Below are positions 45,343 to 58,500 of a stretch of 64,000 bases of DNA, in pieces. The stretch spans positions 3,715,384-3,779,383 of the forward strand of contig OX459106.1 of assembly GCA_949775045.1 (NCBI GenBank). Direction: 5' to 3'. The DNA comes from Metridium senile. Lineage: Eukaryota; Cnidaria; Anthozoa; Actiniaria; Metridiidae. The notes under the pieces were generated by a model. That model was not told the origin of the DNA and did not search any database. It saw only the letters and a list, made by a program, of their open reading frames with translations. Position 1 is the first letter of the stretch. Each line of letters opens with the position of its first letter. Position numbers and translations under genes: made by a program.

Positions 45343-48300
45343 TTACGCTCGGAATTTCTCTGCAATAAAACAAGAGTCAAGTATTGAGATACCAAAGATG
45401 TTCAGTTTTGCCGGTTTTTTGATTAATTTTTAGTGTAGTGTAGTGTAGTGTAGTGTAGTGTAGTGTAGTGTAGTGTAGTGTAGTGTAGTGTAGTGTAGTG
45501 TAGTGGAGTGGAGTGGAGTGTAGTGGAGTGTAGTGTAGTGTAGTGTAGTGTAGTGTAGTGTAGTGTAGTGTAGTGTAGTGTAGTGTAGTGTAGTGTAGTG
45601 TAGTGTAGTGTAGTGTAGTGTAGTGTAGTGTAGTGTAGTGTAGTGTAGTGTAGTGTAGTGTAGTGTAGTGTAGTGTAGTGTAGTGTAGTGTAGTGTAGTG
45701 TAGTGTAGTGTAGTGTAGTGTAGTGTAGTGGAGTGGAGTGGAGTGGAGTGTAGTGTAGTGTAGTGTAGTGTAGTGTAGTGTAGTGTAGTGTAGTGTAGTG
45801 TAGTGTAGTGTAGTGTAGTGTAGTGTAGTGTAGTGTAGTGTAGTGTAGTGTAGTGTAGTGGAGTGGAGTGTAGTGTAGTGTAGTGTAGTGTAGTGTAGTG
45901 TAGTGTAGTGTAGTGTAGTGTAGTGTAGTGTAGTGTAGTGTAGTGTAGTGTAGTGTAGTGTAGTGTAGTGTAGTGTAGTGTAGTGTAGTGTAGTGTAGTG
46001 TAGTGTAGTGTAGTGTAGTGTAGTGTAGTGTAGTGTAGTGTAGTGTAGTGTAGTGTAGTGTAGTGTAGTGTAGTGGAGTGTAGTGGAGTGTAGTGTAGTG
46101 TAGTGTAGTGTAGTGTAGTGTAGTGTAGTGTAGTGTAGTGTAGTGTAGTGTAGTGTAGTGTAGTGTAGTGTAGTGTAGTGTAGTGTAGTGTAGTGTAGTG
46201 TAGTGTAGTGTAGTGTAGTGTAGTGTAGTGTAGTGTAGTGTAGTGTAGTGTAGTGGAGTGTAGTGTAGTGTAGTGGAGTGTAGTGGAGTGTAGTGTAGTG
46301 TAGTGTAGTGTAGTGTAGTGTAGTGTAGTGTAGTGTAGTGTAGTGTAGTGTAGTGTAGTGTAGTGTAGTGTAGTGTAGTGTAGTGTAGTGTAGTGTAGTG
46401 TAGTGTAGTGTAGTGTAGTGTAGTGTAGTGTAGTGTAGTGTAGTGTAGTGTAGTGTAGTGTAGTGTAGTGTAGTGTAGTGTAGTGTAGTGTAGTGTAGTG
46501 TAGTGTAGTGTAGTGTAGTGTAGTGTAGTGTAGTGTAGTGTAGTGTAGTGTAGTGTAGTGTAGTGTAGTGTAGTGTAGTGTAGTGTAGTGTAGTGTAGTG
46601 TAGTGTAGTGTAGTGTAGTGTAGTGTAGTGTAGTGTAGTGTAGTGTAGTGTAGTGTAGTGTAGTGTAGTGTAGTGTAGTGTAGTGTAGTGTAGTGTAGTG
46701 TAGTGTAGTGTAGTGTAGTGTAGTGTAGTGTAGTGTAGTGTAGTGTAGTGTAGTGTAGTGTAGTGTAGTGTAGTGTAGTGTAGTGTAGTGTAGTGTAGTG
46801 TTTATAGATGAAATAAGATACTTACTGATGCAGGTGTGGCACGTTTTACGGCAATTTGTTTTGACAAGTGCATTTCCACATTTTTTTTTCAGTTTCAGTT
46901 TTTGACAGCTGACAGATGACAACACGTTCTTGCATCCTGGAATAAATAATTATTGTTACATTTGTATTAACTAACAGACACCTCCAAGACTGAATGTTCA
47001 AGGTCTTGTTGTTTTAGATGTTTCTAAATGTTGTCTGTAAATTTAGTGTACTTCTATCTCAATATAATATATTACATCTGTTACATACAGAAAGGGGCGC
47101 AACAAGTCAAGAAAGTTGGCCAGGGTTGTATTATCTGATAATATCTGCAATAAACACAAGACCCAATGCAGCCTACATTATACACTTTGCCTATTCTTAC
47201 TATTACTTAATAATCAAGAACAAGTACATTCTTAACTCTCTTGGTTTATTGCTATAAGTCTGGGTTTTTTTTAGAAAAAAGACCAAAGTACTCACGGCAG
47301 GTTGCTGCGCAAAGAAATTTCTTCAACACTAAATATTTACAGTAACCATAATCAAGGACGTAATAACAACTCCTGTTGCTGAGTTTATCCACGATCCATT
47401 TCCGGCCTCGAGCTCGTTTTTCCACGGCCTCATCTTCCATCTCTACAAGAAACAAGGACCATGTTTACCATTTGAAAGTCAGCTAAAATATAGGTCGGCA
47501 TTGATTGAGCATTACTTTAGGGGGAGGGGGGGAGAGAAACGGATAAAGGAAGAGGGAGGGAATGGTTCTAAAAGGACCTCAAAAAGACTGTGTGAAATCA
47601 CTGGAAGCAATAAGGTGGAGTGGAGAGAGAAATATTGGGGACATGTATATGGGAAAACCATTATGAAATAATAGATGAAATAATGTCCCCCTTTCCACTT
47701 ACTTGGCTCAAGCATCTCTGGGTCGGGCATGGGCAGTCCATTGTCTGCGATCAACATAAATATTACAAATTAGAGGAATATACGATAAACAAACTGACCA
47801 ATAGTTAAAGGGCTTACCACTCATCAGTTTTTGCAGTTCCTTAAAATCATCACTGTCCTGATCTAGTAAAGAAAAAAACAATGTATCATGAATAGAGGTG
47901 ACAAGAATGGTAAGGAAACTTCGCACTATTTAATCATTTGTATGTATAGGATAATGGATGAGCTCCGAGGCTTATTGTATTCTCATTGTTTTCGAAGGAA
48001 AACCACTTACTAACAACTTCCAAAGGGCCCATTAACTAAACAATTGTTTTTGTCCGTCCCATGGGACCAATGCCAACAATGTCGTTTGTAACAAGTTTCA
48101 AGAAAAATAAATTTCGCTTTTATTTAAACCAAAACTGATATCGGTTGGTCAGATAGCATACAGCGTTAGGTGTAGGAATTCGAAGGCAGAGATTGCGGGT
48201 TCGAATCTCGTTGGTGTCATTTGATTTTTTCTTTCTTTAAATTCAAATTTTCAAAAAAAAATTCAAAGTCTAAGTTTCATATCCATTAAAGTATCTTTCA

Positions 48301-48819
48301 AATCTCGATCTGCATCAAAATAATAACCTCTAGCTCCAAATAATAACCTCTGGTTCCAATTGAGTGACTACAATAATGACCTATGAATAATTAATTCATC
48401 AGCCCCACTCTTCCCTGCTGAATTCAAAACCCTCCCAAGCTTGAAGATTCTCGTAAATAATGACTACTTCGAAACAATGAAAGTGTGTATTAATTCACAC
48501 TCAGATAGACTTGGTTCACGTCACCTAAAATAGAAAAAGCCCGCTAAACTAATGGTCAAGCAAATCAGGGTGTTCTTCTAATCACGATCAATAAACGTTT
48601 AAAAGGCAGACAAGATATCCAATCTTAAAGTTTTCCCCGGGAAAAAAGACAAACCCTTGCAGGTGTCATGCGATTTCAAATTGATGTGATGTCAAATAAA
48701 ACTGTTAGTAATTATCTAATTTACATGACTCTACCAAGTGAACACTAACCTATTTGTTCGCATTGAGATGTCATAAAGACAGCAAACAGAACCACCAAGG
48801 CAATAGTGAACTGATTCAT
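45343..48819 (-). CDS. ShKT-domain secreted peptide precursor, copy C (6 exons)
   Basis: Exons (high to low): 48750-48819, 47818-47862, 47703-47744, 47296-47442, 46826-46936, 45343-45359. They total 432 nt, 143 residues, all introns phase 1. Exons 1-3 look identical to copy B. Exons 4-5 carry about ten substitutions, all amino-acid changing by my reading, and a 6 nt insertion in exon 5 that adds residues between the second and third cysteines. All ten mature cysteines, the Lys-Arg site and the CRKTC motif are kept. The last two residues before the stop also differ from B. The frame is intact and probably functional. It is a recent duplicate of B in which the mature peptide has changed and the leader has not. 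Confidence 0.85.
45431..46801 (-). repeat. (CTACA)n array in the last intron of gene C, 1.37 kb
   Basis: The longest of the four arrays. It has scattered single-base variants, nearly all the same T-to-G change in TAGTG (plus strand), often in pairs. These never create a stop on the gene strand, so exon 5 remains open through the array and beyond for about 460 codons. Confidence 0.97.
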
Positions 48820-48927
48820 AGTGTCGACAAGCAAGTTGCAAGTGGCGAGTATTTCAGGTTTTCTGCAGTGATGTGAGCTCTCGTAGACAGATCAACTAAG
48901 ACTGACTTTGATGTCAACATGCACTCA

Positions 48928-48986
48928 TTTTATATGATTTTTACGGACCATAGATTCAAGAAAATTGAAAAACAGGACGTCATTGG
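48928..48986 (-). promoter_or_regulatory. Core promoter of ShKT gene C
   Basis: TATAAAA at 48928-48934 and CCAATGACGTC at 48976-48986 on the minus strand. The surroundings are identical to gene B. Confidence 0.65.
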
Positions 48987-51900
48987 TGCTCTAGTCTCTT
49001 GAAGAGAAGTCAACCGGACAATATCGGTGATAATACTTAATGAATACTTACGTATTGAATAATAATATTCATTATATAAATAACAGTGGTTTACAGGGAT
49101 TTCTGCCACTGAGAAATATCTTATTTTAACACATATAAAAAATAATATAATCTTACATGTGAAAGTATCATTTCTCAATACTGACTGACATTATTATAAT
49201 CTCCGTGTTTATATTTAAACAACATTGTAGTGCGACTCTGTTTTGATATGCATGGTTTAAAACTTTAGAATTGAATACTGGGCCTTTTAACCAACGCAGC
49301 CACGTATTTTTACTGGGAGACTTTAATCATACAATGAGATGGTTAAAACCAATAGATAATAGAGAAGCACAAATACCTTGAAATGAAAACATAACAACGT
49401 TACTAACTAATAGTATTTATTTTGATACGTGACAGTATTAAGTTAGCATCACCCAACCATGCAGAAACAACAACGGCCAACTCGTTAGGGACGGACCAGT
49501 AGATATTCATTATGTAATGGCCCGTGTCATGGTCAGTCCCTCACAACATTACTTATTTTTATTGACAGTGATTAATGTCCACTAAATAGAAACTAGCATA
49601 CAAGCGCACGGAGATGCGTGCACTCACTCGTGAGGTGTTGTATTTGAACAATCGTAGATAAATACTGATATCTCCACGCGCACATGTACCACTCTCTATC
49701 TATCATAAGACCTAGAACTAGTACATAAAAAGAGAACGCAATAGATAAAAGACAGTTTGCTTATTACTAAAAGATTATAGAATAAGAGAGGGAATCCCTG
49801 TGACTCATCATAAGCATCCTTCAATGCTACTTTTAGAACACGAACTATTTTTTGGTTTGTTACCATTCATCCATTTGGTCATGCACCCATCAACCAAGAA
49901 TCTTGTTTCGAGTAATATAATTAACTAATGACAAATGAATAAAGAAAAACACGGAAAATAATAACAGGGCTACAAAATTATTTCTTATCATAAATAAGCG
50001 GTCCGCTAAATAAAACAAAACTAAAGCCGTGAGCTAATCAGTAAAGCGAAGTACAGCGCCCTGGACGTTGAAGTGTTTTTCTTCTACAATACCCTAATAA
50101 TATGCACTGATACCTCACATTAAAAAATATTATACTTATTATATATTCCATTTACTCCGACGGAGGGCTAAAGCTCGAAAAGTCAGGTAAAGTTAAGGCA
50201 ATGTTTTTACCGTGTTAAAAAAATCATTATATTACCTATCGTTTAAATCAAACACCGACACAGCCTATACTAGTTTACTCGCTAGTTCCATTTATTATTC
50301 CGATTCTTAATTTAATACTATGCTGTAAACTTTATGATTAAAGCTCATATCAGAACTTGTTAAGAAGATCTTGATAGTTGCGCCATTTAATATCACACGT
50401 AAGATTGTACTAGAACATTTAGATAAACCAGCCATGTGGAAAAGGTTGACAATGGGTTCTTTAAATTCCGAAATATTTTAAATCGTCTAGGCATGCATGT
50501 GCTGCCACGTCTACAAACTATATTTTTACAAAGACTATATATGAATATCAAGCCCTTATTACTAATAAATTAAAGCTCACTCGATAAAGTTTTCTTTTTC
50601 ATTACTTGTCTACGTAACAGACTCGAAAATATCACAGGTTAATGGGACAAACGACAAACAGCAAATGGAGATTGCACGGCCGAAAGGCATTGTGGTTACG
50701 CATGCAATATACGCGAGTGTTTCAGTGTTAAGCACAGTTTCATAATAAAACTATAATCACTTCCTCACTAAATGGGGCTGGTATTATACAGTTAATTGTT
50801 TTTCTGACAAACCGTTCTTGAAATATGGTTTTCTGCAAAACTGGAAAACCTTGAGCAAACTTGAATTGTTGAGATCAATCTAATGAAGTAGATGTCACAA
50901 CATATCCAAATATGGCTATCATTATATGAAACATTTTGTACTAGAAGACTACAATGGTATATATTTACACCATGATATTGCAGGTTTATTCAGCAAGGTG
51001 AATTATTTAAAAAAAAAAACAGAATAAACATCAGGAGTTGGTCACGATATTTGATATTTATTTTCTATATTGGCTTTCGTTCCACAACGTCATTTATTTA
51101 TGGATATGATTTATAGGCTTTTATCATGACTTTGTAATCACAATTAGACTCACAGTAGTCAGTAGCCAGGACGAAGGTCAAATGCATAAGGGCTATCGAC
51201 TCGTAGCCATAAGGGCGAAGGGTCTAATTGTTCAGCTTTTAAAACCAACTAGTAGGTCAAACTATACCATATTTTGAAAGAAAAATAACATTTCAATCGT
51301 TTTATTTTGACAAAAGGCATATAATCGAAGGAGAATTAGCGAGCGCGCGCTCAATGACGTCAAAATGCATTCCAACACATCAAAAATATTCATTTTTTTT
51401 TTATTTTCTCCCTCAAAATTGTATTTTAGGCTGCAAATAACACAATGTTAATGCATAAAATACAATCAAAGCAGAGGAATCAATATATATTCAAATATGG
51501 CTATCATTATATGAAAAACACTTTGTTCTAGAAGACTACAATGGTCTATATTTACACCACGATATTGCACCGCGTCTAGGCATAGTGAATTTTGTAAAAG
51601 CTCCATCAGGCGTTGGTCACGTTCTGAAGTTTTGAAACATTGTTTATTTGAAATAGCATAATTCTAGTGCATAAAACACATGTTCGCTGTTACTCATTAT
51701 ACAGTTAAAAATTGAAATTTCAATTTCTAAAAACAAATTTTGTTTTGGAATACTTGTAATTAAATATACTGATATAAATAGACCGTTCATTAGAGTACTA
51801 ATATTAGAGTGAGGACATTAAACCCGTGAAACAAAATTAAATTGTCAAGGTGTAATAGTCAAATAGATACAAAAGAAAACGGTGTATTAGTCTAAAATCT

Positions 51901-54900
51901 ATTTCACGAGTTGTAATAGATCGTAATAGTCATGTAAAGACAACAAAATACAAAACAACCTTTTTAAACTTTTTTTAGTTTAGTTTAGTTTAGTTTATTT
52001 GTTACACAAATACAATTTCAAAAATAATACTAATAAAATATATATAGATGTGACGTGCTTTCTTTTTCATTCAGCTTCGTTCGCTCGTTCAGCAAGTGTT
52101 TTTTGACCTAAACTCCACAAAAAGCGATAAAAAAGTAAACAAAATGGATCCAGAACGATTTGTAAACTTTGAAATTTCACAGGACGGTTACGTAGAGTCT
52201 CGAAAACAAAAACTCGAAGGATAAGACATAGAAAATTGATATAAAATTGCTGAAACGCTTTTTGACGGCCCAGCTAGCGAGAGGTCAACGAGCTATCTCT
52301 ACAAGCTGACTAGATAAATATCTAGCAGAGTTCATTTGCTCTGTGATAAGAAAACAAGGATCAAGGAGATTAGTCTCTTGAAAGAAGATCAACCGGACAA
52401 TATCGGTGATAATACTTATTAAATACTTACGTATTGAATAATAATATTCATTATATAAATAACAGTGATTTACAGGGAATAAAGCCACTGACAAGTAGCA
52501 TATTTGAAAACATGTAAACATGAAAAAAGAAATGCCATTCCATTTTAATTTTGTGCGAAGAAATATCGTGCCCAACCCCCTACCCCCTAACTCAATCCCC
52601 CCCCCCCCCCCCCCCCATCACATAACAACTGGTCCGTCCCTAACGAGTTGGCCGTTGTTGATTCTGCATTGTTGAGTGATACTGAAAGTAGTATTAAAGG
52701 ATGCATATTATGAGTCACAGGGATTCCTTCTCTTATTTTATAATCTTTTAGTAATAAGCAAACTGTCTTTTAATTTCATTTATCCATTGCGTCCTCTTTT
52801 TATGTACTAGTTCTAGGTCTTATGATAGATATGTACGCGCGGAAAAATATGGTATTTATCAACGAGTGTTCAAATACGACATCTCACGAGTGAGTGCACG
52901 CATCTCCGTGCGTTTGCTATTCTCTATTTAGTGGACATTAATCACTGTCAATAAAGACAAGTAATGTTGTGAGGGACTGACCATGATACGGGCCATTACA
53001 TAATGAATATCTACTGGTCCGTCCCTAACGAGTTGGCCGTTGTTGTTTCTGCATGGTTGGGTGATGCTAACTTAATACTGTCACGTATTTAACTAAACAC
53101 TATTAGTTAGTAATGATGTTTCAAGGTTTTAGTGCTTCTCTTTTATCTAAGAAGAGATAGTTTTACTAGATACTGTATTTGTTTTACGTATAATTATATT
53201 ATTAGTTATATTTAAGGAGGAGTAGGATATTCAATTGGGACGAAAGTTCTGTTTCCTTCTCCTGTCGCAAGTATATACTCTTTATTAGTTGAAAATTGTA
53301 TCATTGTGACAAATAAATAAAGTATATACTAAACTATTGGTTTTAACCATCTCATTGTATGATTAAAGTCTCCCAGTAAAAATACGTGACTGCGTTGGTT
53401 AAAAGGCCCAGTATTCAATTCTAAAGTTTTAAACCATGCATATCAAAACAGAATTACACTACAATGTTGTTTAAATATAAACACGGAGATTATAATACTC
53501 TCAGTCAGTATTGAGAAATTATACTTTCATATGTAAGAGTATCGTATTTTTATATTTTTTCTCAACGAGGCTAGGAAGGCAACAGTTAACTGAAAACAAA
53601 TTCAGTTCTCTGTAACTTTGATTCCAAATAGCTTCACCTGAATTATTTATTTATAGCAGTAAAACGTTTGAATGTTTTTCTAAAATAAAGTACACAACTG
53701 TGTTGTTTCTTTTTAATGAATTTTGACTTAGTGCGAGCGCTACTGACGCCGGCATAACACAGTTTTTAGTTTTGGTTGAGAAAGCCAGATATTGAAGATT
53801 TTGGCTTGGAACTGACAAATTTGTCTTGAACTTTTCTTGATTCTTCTGTTGTTAATGTATTTTATGCACTAAAACTATGCTATTTCAAATAAAAAAGTTT
53901 CAAAACTTCAGCCCTAAAAATCTCTACTTAAATGAAAATATCAAATATCGTGACCAACGCCTGATGGAGCTTTTACAACATTCATCTTGCATTAAACGGT
54001 GCAATATCATGGTGTAAATATAGACCATTGTACATGTAGTCTTCTAGAACAAAGTGTTTCTCATATAATGATAGCCATATTTGAATTTTTTTTTATTCTT
54101 CTGCTTTGATTGTATTTTATGCATTAATATTGTGCTATTTGCAGCCTAAAATACAATTTTGAGGGAGAAAAGTAAAAAAGCTGAATATTTTTGATGTGTT
54201 GGAATGCATTTCGACGTCATTGAGCGCGCGCTCGCTAATTTTTTCTTCGATTTTATGCCTTTTGTCAAAATACAACGATTGCAATTTTATTTTCTTTAAA
54301 AATATGGCAGAGTTTGACCTACTAATTGGTATTAAAAGCTGAACAATTAGACCCTTCGCCCTTATGGCTACGAATCAATAGCCCTTATGCATTTGGCCTT
54401 CGTCCTCACGGGCTACTGACTACTGCAAGTGTTATTGTGAATTAAAAGTAATGATAAAAGCCTATAAATCATATCCATAAATAAATGACGTTGTGGAATG
54501 AAAGCCAATATAGAAAATAAATATAAAATATCGTGACCAACTCCTGATGTTTAGTCTGGGTTTTTTTTACATATAATGATAGCCATATTTGGATATGTTG
54601 TGATATCTACTTCATTAGATTGATCTCATAAAGTTTGTTAAAGGAATTCCAGTTTAGCAGAAAACCATATTTCAAGAACGGTGTGTTAGAATAAGAATTA
54701 ACTGTATAATACCAGCAATATTTAGTAAGGAAGAGATTATAGTTTTATTATGAAACTGTGCTTAACACTTAATCCAGTGTAACACTCGCGTATATTGCAT
54801 GCGTAACCACAATGCCTTTCGGCCGTGAAATCTCCATTTGCTATGTGTCGTTTGTCCCATTAACCTGTGATATTTTCGAGTCTGTTACGTAGACAAGTAA

Positions 54901-55433
54901 TGAAAAAGAAAACTTTATCGAGTGAGCTTTAATTTATTAGTAATAAGGGCTTGATATTCATATATAGTCTTTGTAAAAATATAGTTTGTAGACGTGGCAG
55001 CACATGCATGCCTAGACGACTTAAAATATTCCGGAATTTAAAGAACCCATTGTCAACCTTTTCACATGGCTGGTTTCTCTAAATGTTCTAGTACAATCTT
55101 ACGTGTGATATTAAATGGCGCAATTAACTATCAAGATCTTCTTAACAAGTTCTGATATGAGCTTTAATCATAAAGTTTACAGCATAGTATTAAATTAAGT
55201 AATTGGAATAATAAATGGAAACTAGCGAGTAAACTAGTATAGGCTGCGTCGGTGTTTGATGAAAACATTGCCTTAACTTTACCTGACTTTTCGAGCTTTA
55301 GCCCTTCGTCGGAGTAAATGGAATATATAATAAGTATAATATTTTTTCAATGTGAGGTATCTGTATTTTATTAGGGTATTGTAGAAGAAAAACACTTCAA
55401 CGTCTAGAGCGCTGTACTTCGCTTTACTGATTA

Positions 55434-57970
55434 ATAATTCATTTCATTTAAAATGTACATACTGGACAACAGACGTGTTCAGTTTACAGTTAATTTGTAA
55501 GAAAAAATATAATATGTATAATAAGAAAAATAGTAATTCAATAAATTTATATATGATACATTATTTAAAAATTATCTACAATAAATTATCTAAAATTAAG
55601 TAAGCTTCTATTAATAAAAACGCTTTTAAAACGCTCAGTTCTAATTCTAGGTATAATGAAAGAATGGCCCCTATTTCTTAAAATACGATTCCTGGTGGGT
55701 GGCAGTAAACAATAGAGTGGACTTTCTGGCGACTTTATTTTCTCCCAAAGTTTGAGATCCCTTTCCCGTAAAATACTTAATATAGAGTAACAATCTTTGG
55801 TATAACCTGATTTAAAAGCTCTACTAAAAAATCTATCAATACGACTAAGATATTTATGATAAGGGGCACCACCCCAGACTTCTATAGCATATGTGAAAAT
55901 TGAAAGAATTAACGACTTAAAAAGAAGATCTAAGTAGTCTACTGAAAACCCATAATATTTGCAAACGCGCAAGATGTATAGGCGACTGCTGGCTTTATTT
56001 AACATATAATCAAAATGTTCATCCCAACTAGTTGGGCTATCCTCAAAAGTGACTCCTAAAAGTCTTAAACTTGATTTACGCTTAATGAAAGGCAGCGGGT
56101 CAGGCTGATCCTTTGTGGTTCTCCCTCTCATTAACATTTCCCATGTTTTCCCGAGGTTTAAACTCATACGATTATTTTCTGCCCATGTCATAATAGATCT
56201 AACCTCGATCTCGCTATCTGTGTGATTTAATTTAGTACCAACAGGTACGCTTAACGAAATATCATCTGCATATTTGACCAAAAGGTTACTAGTTGGATTT
56301 ACTGCCTTTATGTCATTGACCATTATCGAAAAAAGAATGGGTCCCAATACCGTCCCTTGGGGAATACCTCTATTTATAGCAAGATAATTCGTACTAATAC
56401 CATCAACAACAACCCTCTGTTGTCTGCCCATTAAAAAATTAACTATCCAATTATGAATATAGGGGTTGATTTCAAGATTTCTTAACTTTTTACAAACAAT
56501 ATCATGCGGAACTGAATCGAAGGCCTTACTGAAATTGAATGAAAAAACCCTTATAAAATCAGCATCGCCGTCAAGCCATTTAAGCCATTCATGCTGACAC
56601 TTAATCATGGCCATTGTGGTATTATAGCCTTTACGGTAAGCAAATTGATCAGATCCTATAAACTTATCTATGCTATTAAAAAGCTCAGTTCTAAAAATAA
56701 CTCTTTCAAAAAGCCGTACTATGATATTAGTTAATGATATGGGTCTAAGCTGATTACAAGTCTTAAATGGTGTCTCCTTTGGTAACGGCATGATGTCGGC
56801 CATTTTCCACGAATTAGGGACTGTTTGACATCTTAGAGAACAATTGAAGATGTGAGTTATGATAGGAGCCAGGTCAAAAGCAAAGTCTCTCCACAGCCAG
56901 AAAGGTAGTTGATCAGGACCAGCAGCTGTTCTCTTCAGTTTAAGTAGAAAGTTGCAAACAGTTTCAGTAGAGACCTCCGGGATTCTAGTACCAACAGGAA
57001 TTGTCAAAGTTTCAGGTTCAGCGTAGTTAGGATCTGTGTTTATGGCACAGAAATAATTATTAATTTCATCTGGATTAATAATCGAGCTGATGGATACATG
57101 AGAAGACTTCCGACCAGTTATTGAATTGACGATACCCCACCACGATTTAGATCCTTTATCATTCTTGTTGATGTCATTTTTCACTGCTAGAAGTTGGTTT
57201 TTCCTAATCAAATCGTTGATTTTTTCGATTAGGGTTTGTCTAGCCACACTACCACTGTCGCGTTTAAACAGCTTCCGTCTTTCATTCAGCAGGTGCTTAA
57301 CCAACGGTGACACAAAAGGAGGGTCCTTTGAAGAAACTCTGACGGAAATCATCGGGAAGCAGCTGTCATACAACAACATGATTTTTTCTTGTACTAATTT
57401 GACTTTATCATCAACCTTTTCACTTGAAATTACATCAGTCCAGTTCAGTTCTTGTAATCCACGACTCATTTGAATCTTATTTTGTTCTCTCGCATCTCTA
57501 AAACTAGTGGTCTTTCTAACAGGTTTAGCAGAAACACGAGGGCAGGCTATTACCATCGAGTGATCAGATCTGACTAGACACTTATATACAGTTATCTTAT
57601 CCCACAAATGGGGAACGTTAGTAATGAAAACATCGAGTATCTTGTCCTTCCTTGTTGGAGATCTAACCATTTGAAGCAGTGAATTCTGCAGAAGTAAGTC
57701 TTTGTATTGTAGTTGATTTAAGTCTCCACAAATGATAAGCTTAGAGTTAGGATCAGAAGACAGAATATCGTTGCATGTATTGGACAAAAAGTCAGTAAGT
57801 TCATCAGCGTTGTACTGAGGCTCAGGAGGATGATACACGGCAGCGATGTAAAATACAGAGTTACTAGTTGATACTTTGGCCCATAAACACTCAAAATCAG
57901 AGGAAAAGTCGCCTTCTAATCTTTCCAGCTGCCAATCACCTCTACACAGTATAGCAACTCCACCGCCTTG
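55434..57970 (-). mobile_element. 5'-truncated CR1/L2-like LINE inserted in block D
   Basis: The empty site is readable in block B as 'cttactgattagctcacggc' in reverse. The LINE lies between 'actgatta' (55433) and 'cggctttag' (57972), with about five bases lost and no target duplication. The 3' UTR is AT-rich without poly-A and ends 'atgaaatgaattat' on the minus strand. The insertion postdates the duplication that produced D. Confidence 0.85.
55586..57970 (-). pseudogene. LINE endonuclease-reverse transcriptase ORF, 5'-truncated
   Basis: The frame is open from the truncation point (GGGVAILC, endonuclease) to a stop at 55586, about 795 codons. The endonuclease part has LIICGDLNQ and RSDHSMV. 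The RT part has AAGPDQLPFW, NFSKAFDSVPH (motif A), NRGIPQGTVLGPILF (motif B), KYADDISLS (motif C, about residue 523 counted from 57838) and the C-terminal AIEVWGGAP and LRERDLKLW regions. In motif A the expected catalytic Asp is Asn (codon 56534-56536), which would inactivate the polymerase. There is no promoter or start because of the 5' truncation. The copy is dead but recent, since the frame is otherwise intact. The clade (CR1, L2 or a relative) is judged from motifs only. Confidence 0.85.
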
Positions 57971-58356
57971 ACGGCTTTAGTTTTGTTTTATTTAGCGGAC
58001 CGCTTATTTATGATAAGAAATAATTTTGTAGCCCTGTTATTATTTTCCGTGTTTTTCTTTATTCATTTGTCATTAGTTAATTATATTACTCGAAACAAGA
58101 TTCTTGGTTGATGGGTGCATGACCGCGCGGGAATGGTAACAAGCCAAAAAATAGTTCGTGTTCTAAAAGTAGCATTGAAGGATGCTTATGATGAGTCACA
58201 GGGATTCCCTCTCTTATTCTATAATCTTTTAGTAATAAGCAAACTGTCTTTTATCTATTGCGTTCTCTTTTTATGTACTAGTTCTAGGTGTTATGATAGA
58301 TAGAGAGTGGTACATGTGCTCGTGGAGATATGGTATTTATTTACGATTGTTCAAAT

Positions 58357-58500
58357 GGGAGAGCCTACGTAGCAAGCAGTTGATGTAATGTATTCATAAA
58401 AATACAATGCATCACACGTAATACAATAGATAGAACGACAATAGAATACAATAGATTTTGTGCATACATTACATCAACTGAGTGCTATGTAGGCTCTCCC
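58357..58500. mobile_element. MULE-like MITE with 10 bp target duplication
   Basis: A 144 bp element with terminal inverted repeats GGGAGAGCCTAC, flanked by perfect TTGTTCAAAT on both sides (58347-58356, 58501-58510). Blocks B and C have the single-copy empty site. A duplication of 9-11 bp points to Mutator-like elements. Confidence 0.88.

Larger units (their letters stand above)
42789..53864 (+). repeat. Segmental duplication block C
   Basis: Direct copy of block B (24342-32803). Differences are the TTAA transposon 43233-44868, a satellite longer by about 945 bp, and small indels. The right end joins block D through TTTTAT at about 53860-53865, a word shared by both parent sequences. Confidence 0.92.

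Noticed and set aside
45423..46925. 500-codon minus-strand open frame rich in TTLHY
   Set aside because: Only exon 5 of gene C is coding. The rest is intronic pentamer repeat that lacks stops by composition. Kept as a finding on possible intron retention, not as a gene.
57126..57473. 115-codon plus-strand frame within the LINE
   Set aside because: Antisense shadow of the LINE ORF.
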